The notes beneath the pieces are model-generated. The model saw only the letters and a program-made list of their open reading frames with translations. It ran no database searches and was not told the origin of the DNA. Position numbers and translations under genes: made by a program. Of a stretch of 64,000 nt of DNA, positions 63,987 through 64,000 are shown in pieces. Location: positions 158,787 to 222,786 of the forward strand of contig JAEYPQ010000065.1 in the NCBI GenBank assembly GCA_023410645.1, read 5' to 3'. This stretch comes from Bacillota bacterium (GTDB lineage Bacteria > Bacillota > Clostridia > TANB77 > CAG-465). The stretch's first letter is position 1; each line of letters starts with the position of its first letter.

Positions 63987-64000
63987 ACGTTTGTGATAAA

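Noticed and set aside
1..64000. Alternative genetic code (TGA as Trp, CGG reassigned)
   Set aside because: TGA ends several genes, for example at 62286 and 35933, and CGG falls at plausible Arg positions in four genes.

Overview
The window is very A+T-rich DNA (about a quarter G+C by eye) with strong AGGAGG-type ribosome binding sites, TTG starts, TTGAAA-17-TATAAT promoters and many U-tailed hairpins. Gene content (FtsK, peptide deformylase, RodA, SpoVS, Pta-AckA, VanRS-like and other two-component systems, YlmH, MtaB) points to a low-GC Gram-positive (Bacillota/Firmicutes), most likely an uncultured, fermentative, acetate-forming clostridial lineage. TGA is used as a stop, so this is not a mycoplasma-type code. 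No rRNA, tRNA, CRISPR array or phage block was seen.

Layout. 1-2.8 kb: a VanRS-like two-component system with an Asp-box propeller protein. 2.9-4.9 kb: a pilin-like protein ending in an FGE/C-type-lectin-like domain. 4.9-6.6 kb: tsaE-tsaB-rimI on the minus strand. 6.7-17.4 kb: three more pilin-like proteins, one with two CBM2-like modules, one with an FGE-like domain and one of 1660 residues. 17.5-24.5 kb: pdp, rsmD, a coiled-coil protein, ftsK, def and a membrane protein. 24.6-27.6 kb: a pilin-like protein whose Gly-rich end is broken by three single-base frame shifts in the same motif. 27.7-33.0 kb: a response regulator, kinase and FtsX-type ABC transporter with a near-perfect operator. 33.0-34.4 kb: an IS3-family element that appears to sit inside the transporter terminator. 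34.5-36.7 kb: a minimal pilin-like protein, dusB and a YlmH-like gene. 36.8-37.8 kb: two orphan small genes. 37.8-38.5 kb: an IS200 element. 38.6-41.1 kb: mtaB and a CapA-like gene. 41.5-44.9 kb: a pilin-like paralogue ending in an FGE-like domain. 45-50.3 kb: ogt, small membrane proteins, spoVS and an anchored OppA-like protein. 50.3-56.5 kb: pta, ackA, two peptidases and a rodA-like gene. 57.0-62.3 kb: a second giant pilin-like protein, bracketed by copies of the end of a small membrane-protein gene. 62.4-63.8 kb: two paralogous small membrane-protein genes.

The unifying theme is a dispersed family of eight proteins. Each has a class III (type IV pilin-like) N-terminus without the usual Glu5. 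Each then carries a different exported payload: CBM2-like, GBS Bsp-like, Fn3/Ig-like, chitobiase-C-terminal-like, ALK-type Gly-rich or FGE/C-type-lectin modules. They are scattered singly among housekeeping genes, and no pilus assembly genes are present here. Close paralogues differ by swapping whole modules, which suggests a recombining cell-surface display repertoire. The FGE-like C-termini resemble variable proteins of diversity-generating retroelements, although no reverse transcriptase or template repeat lies in this window.
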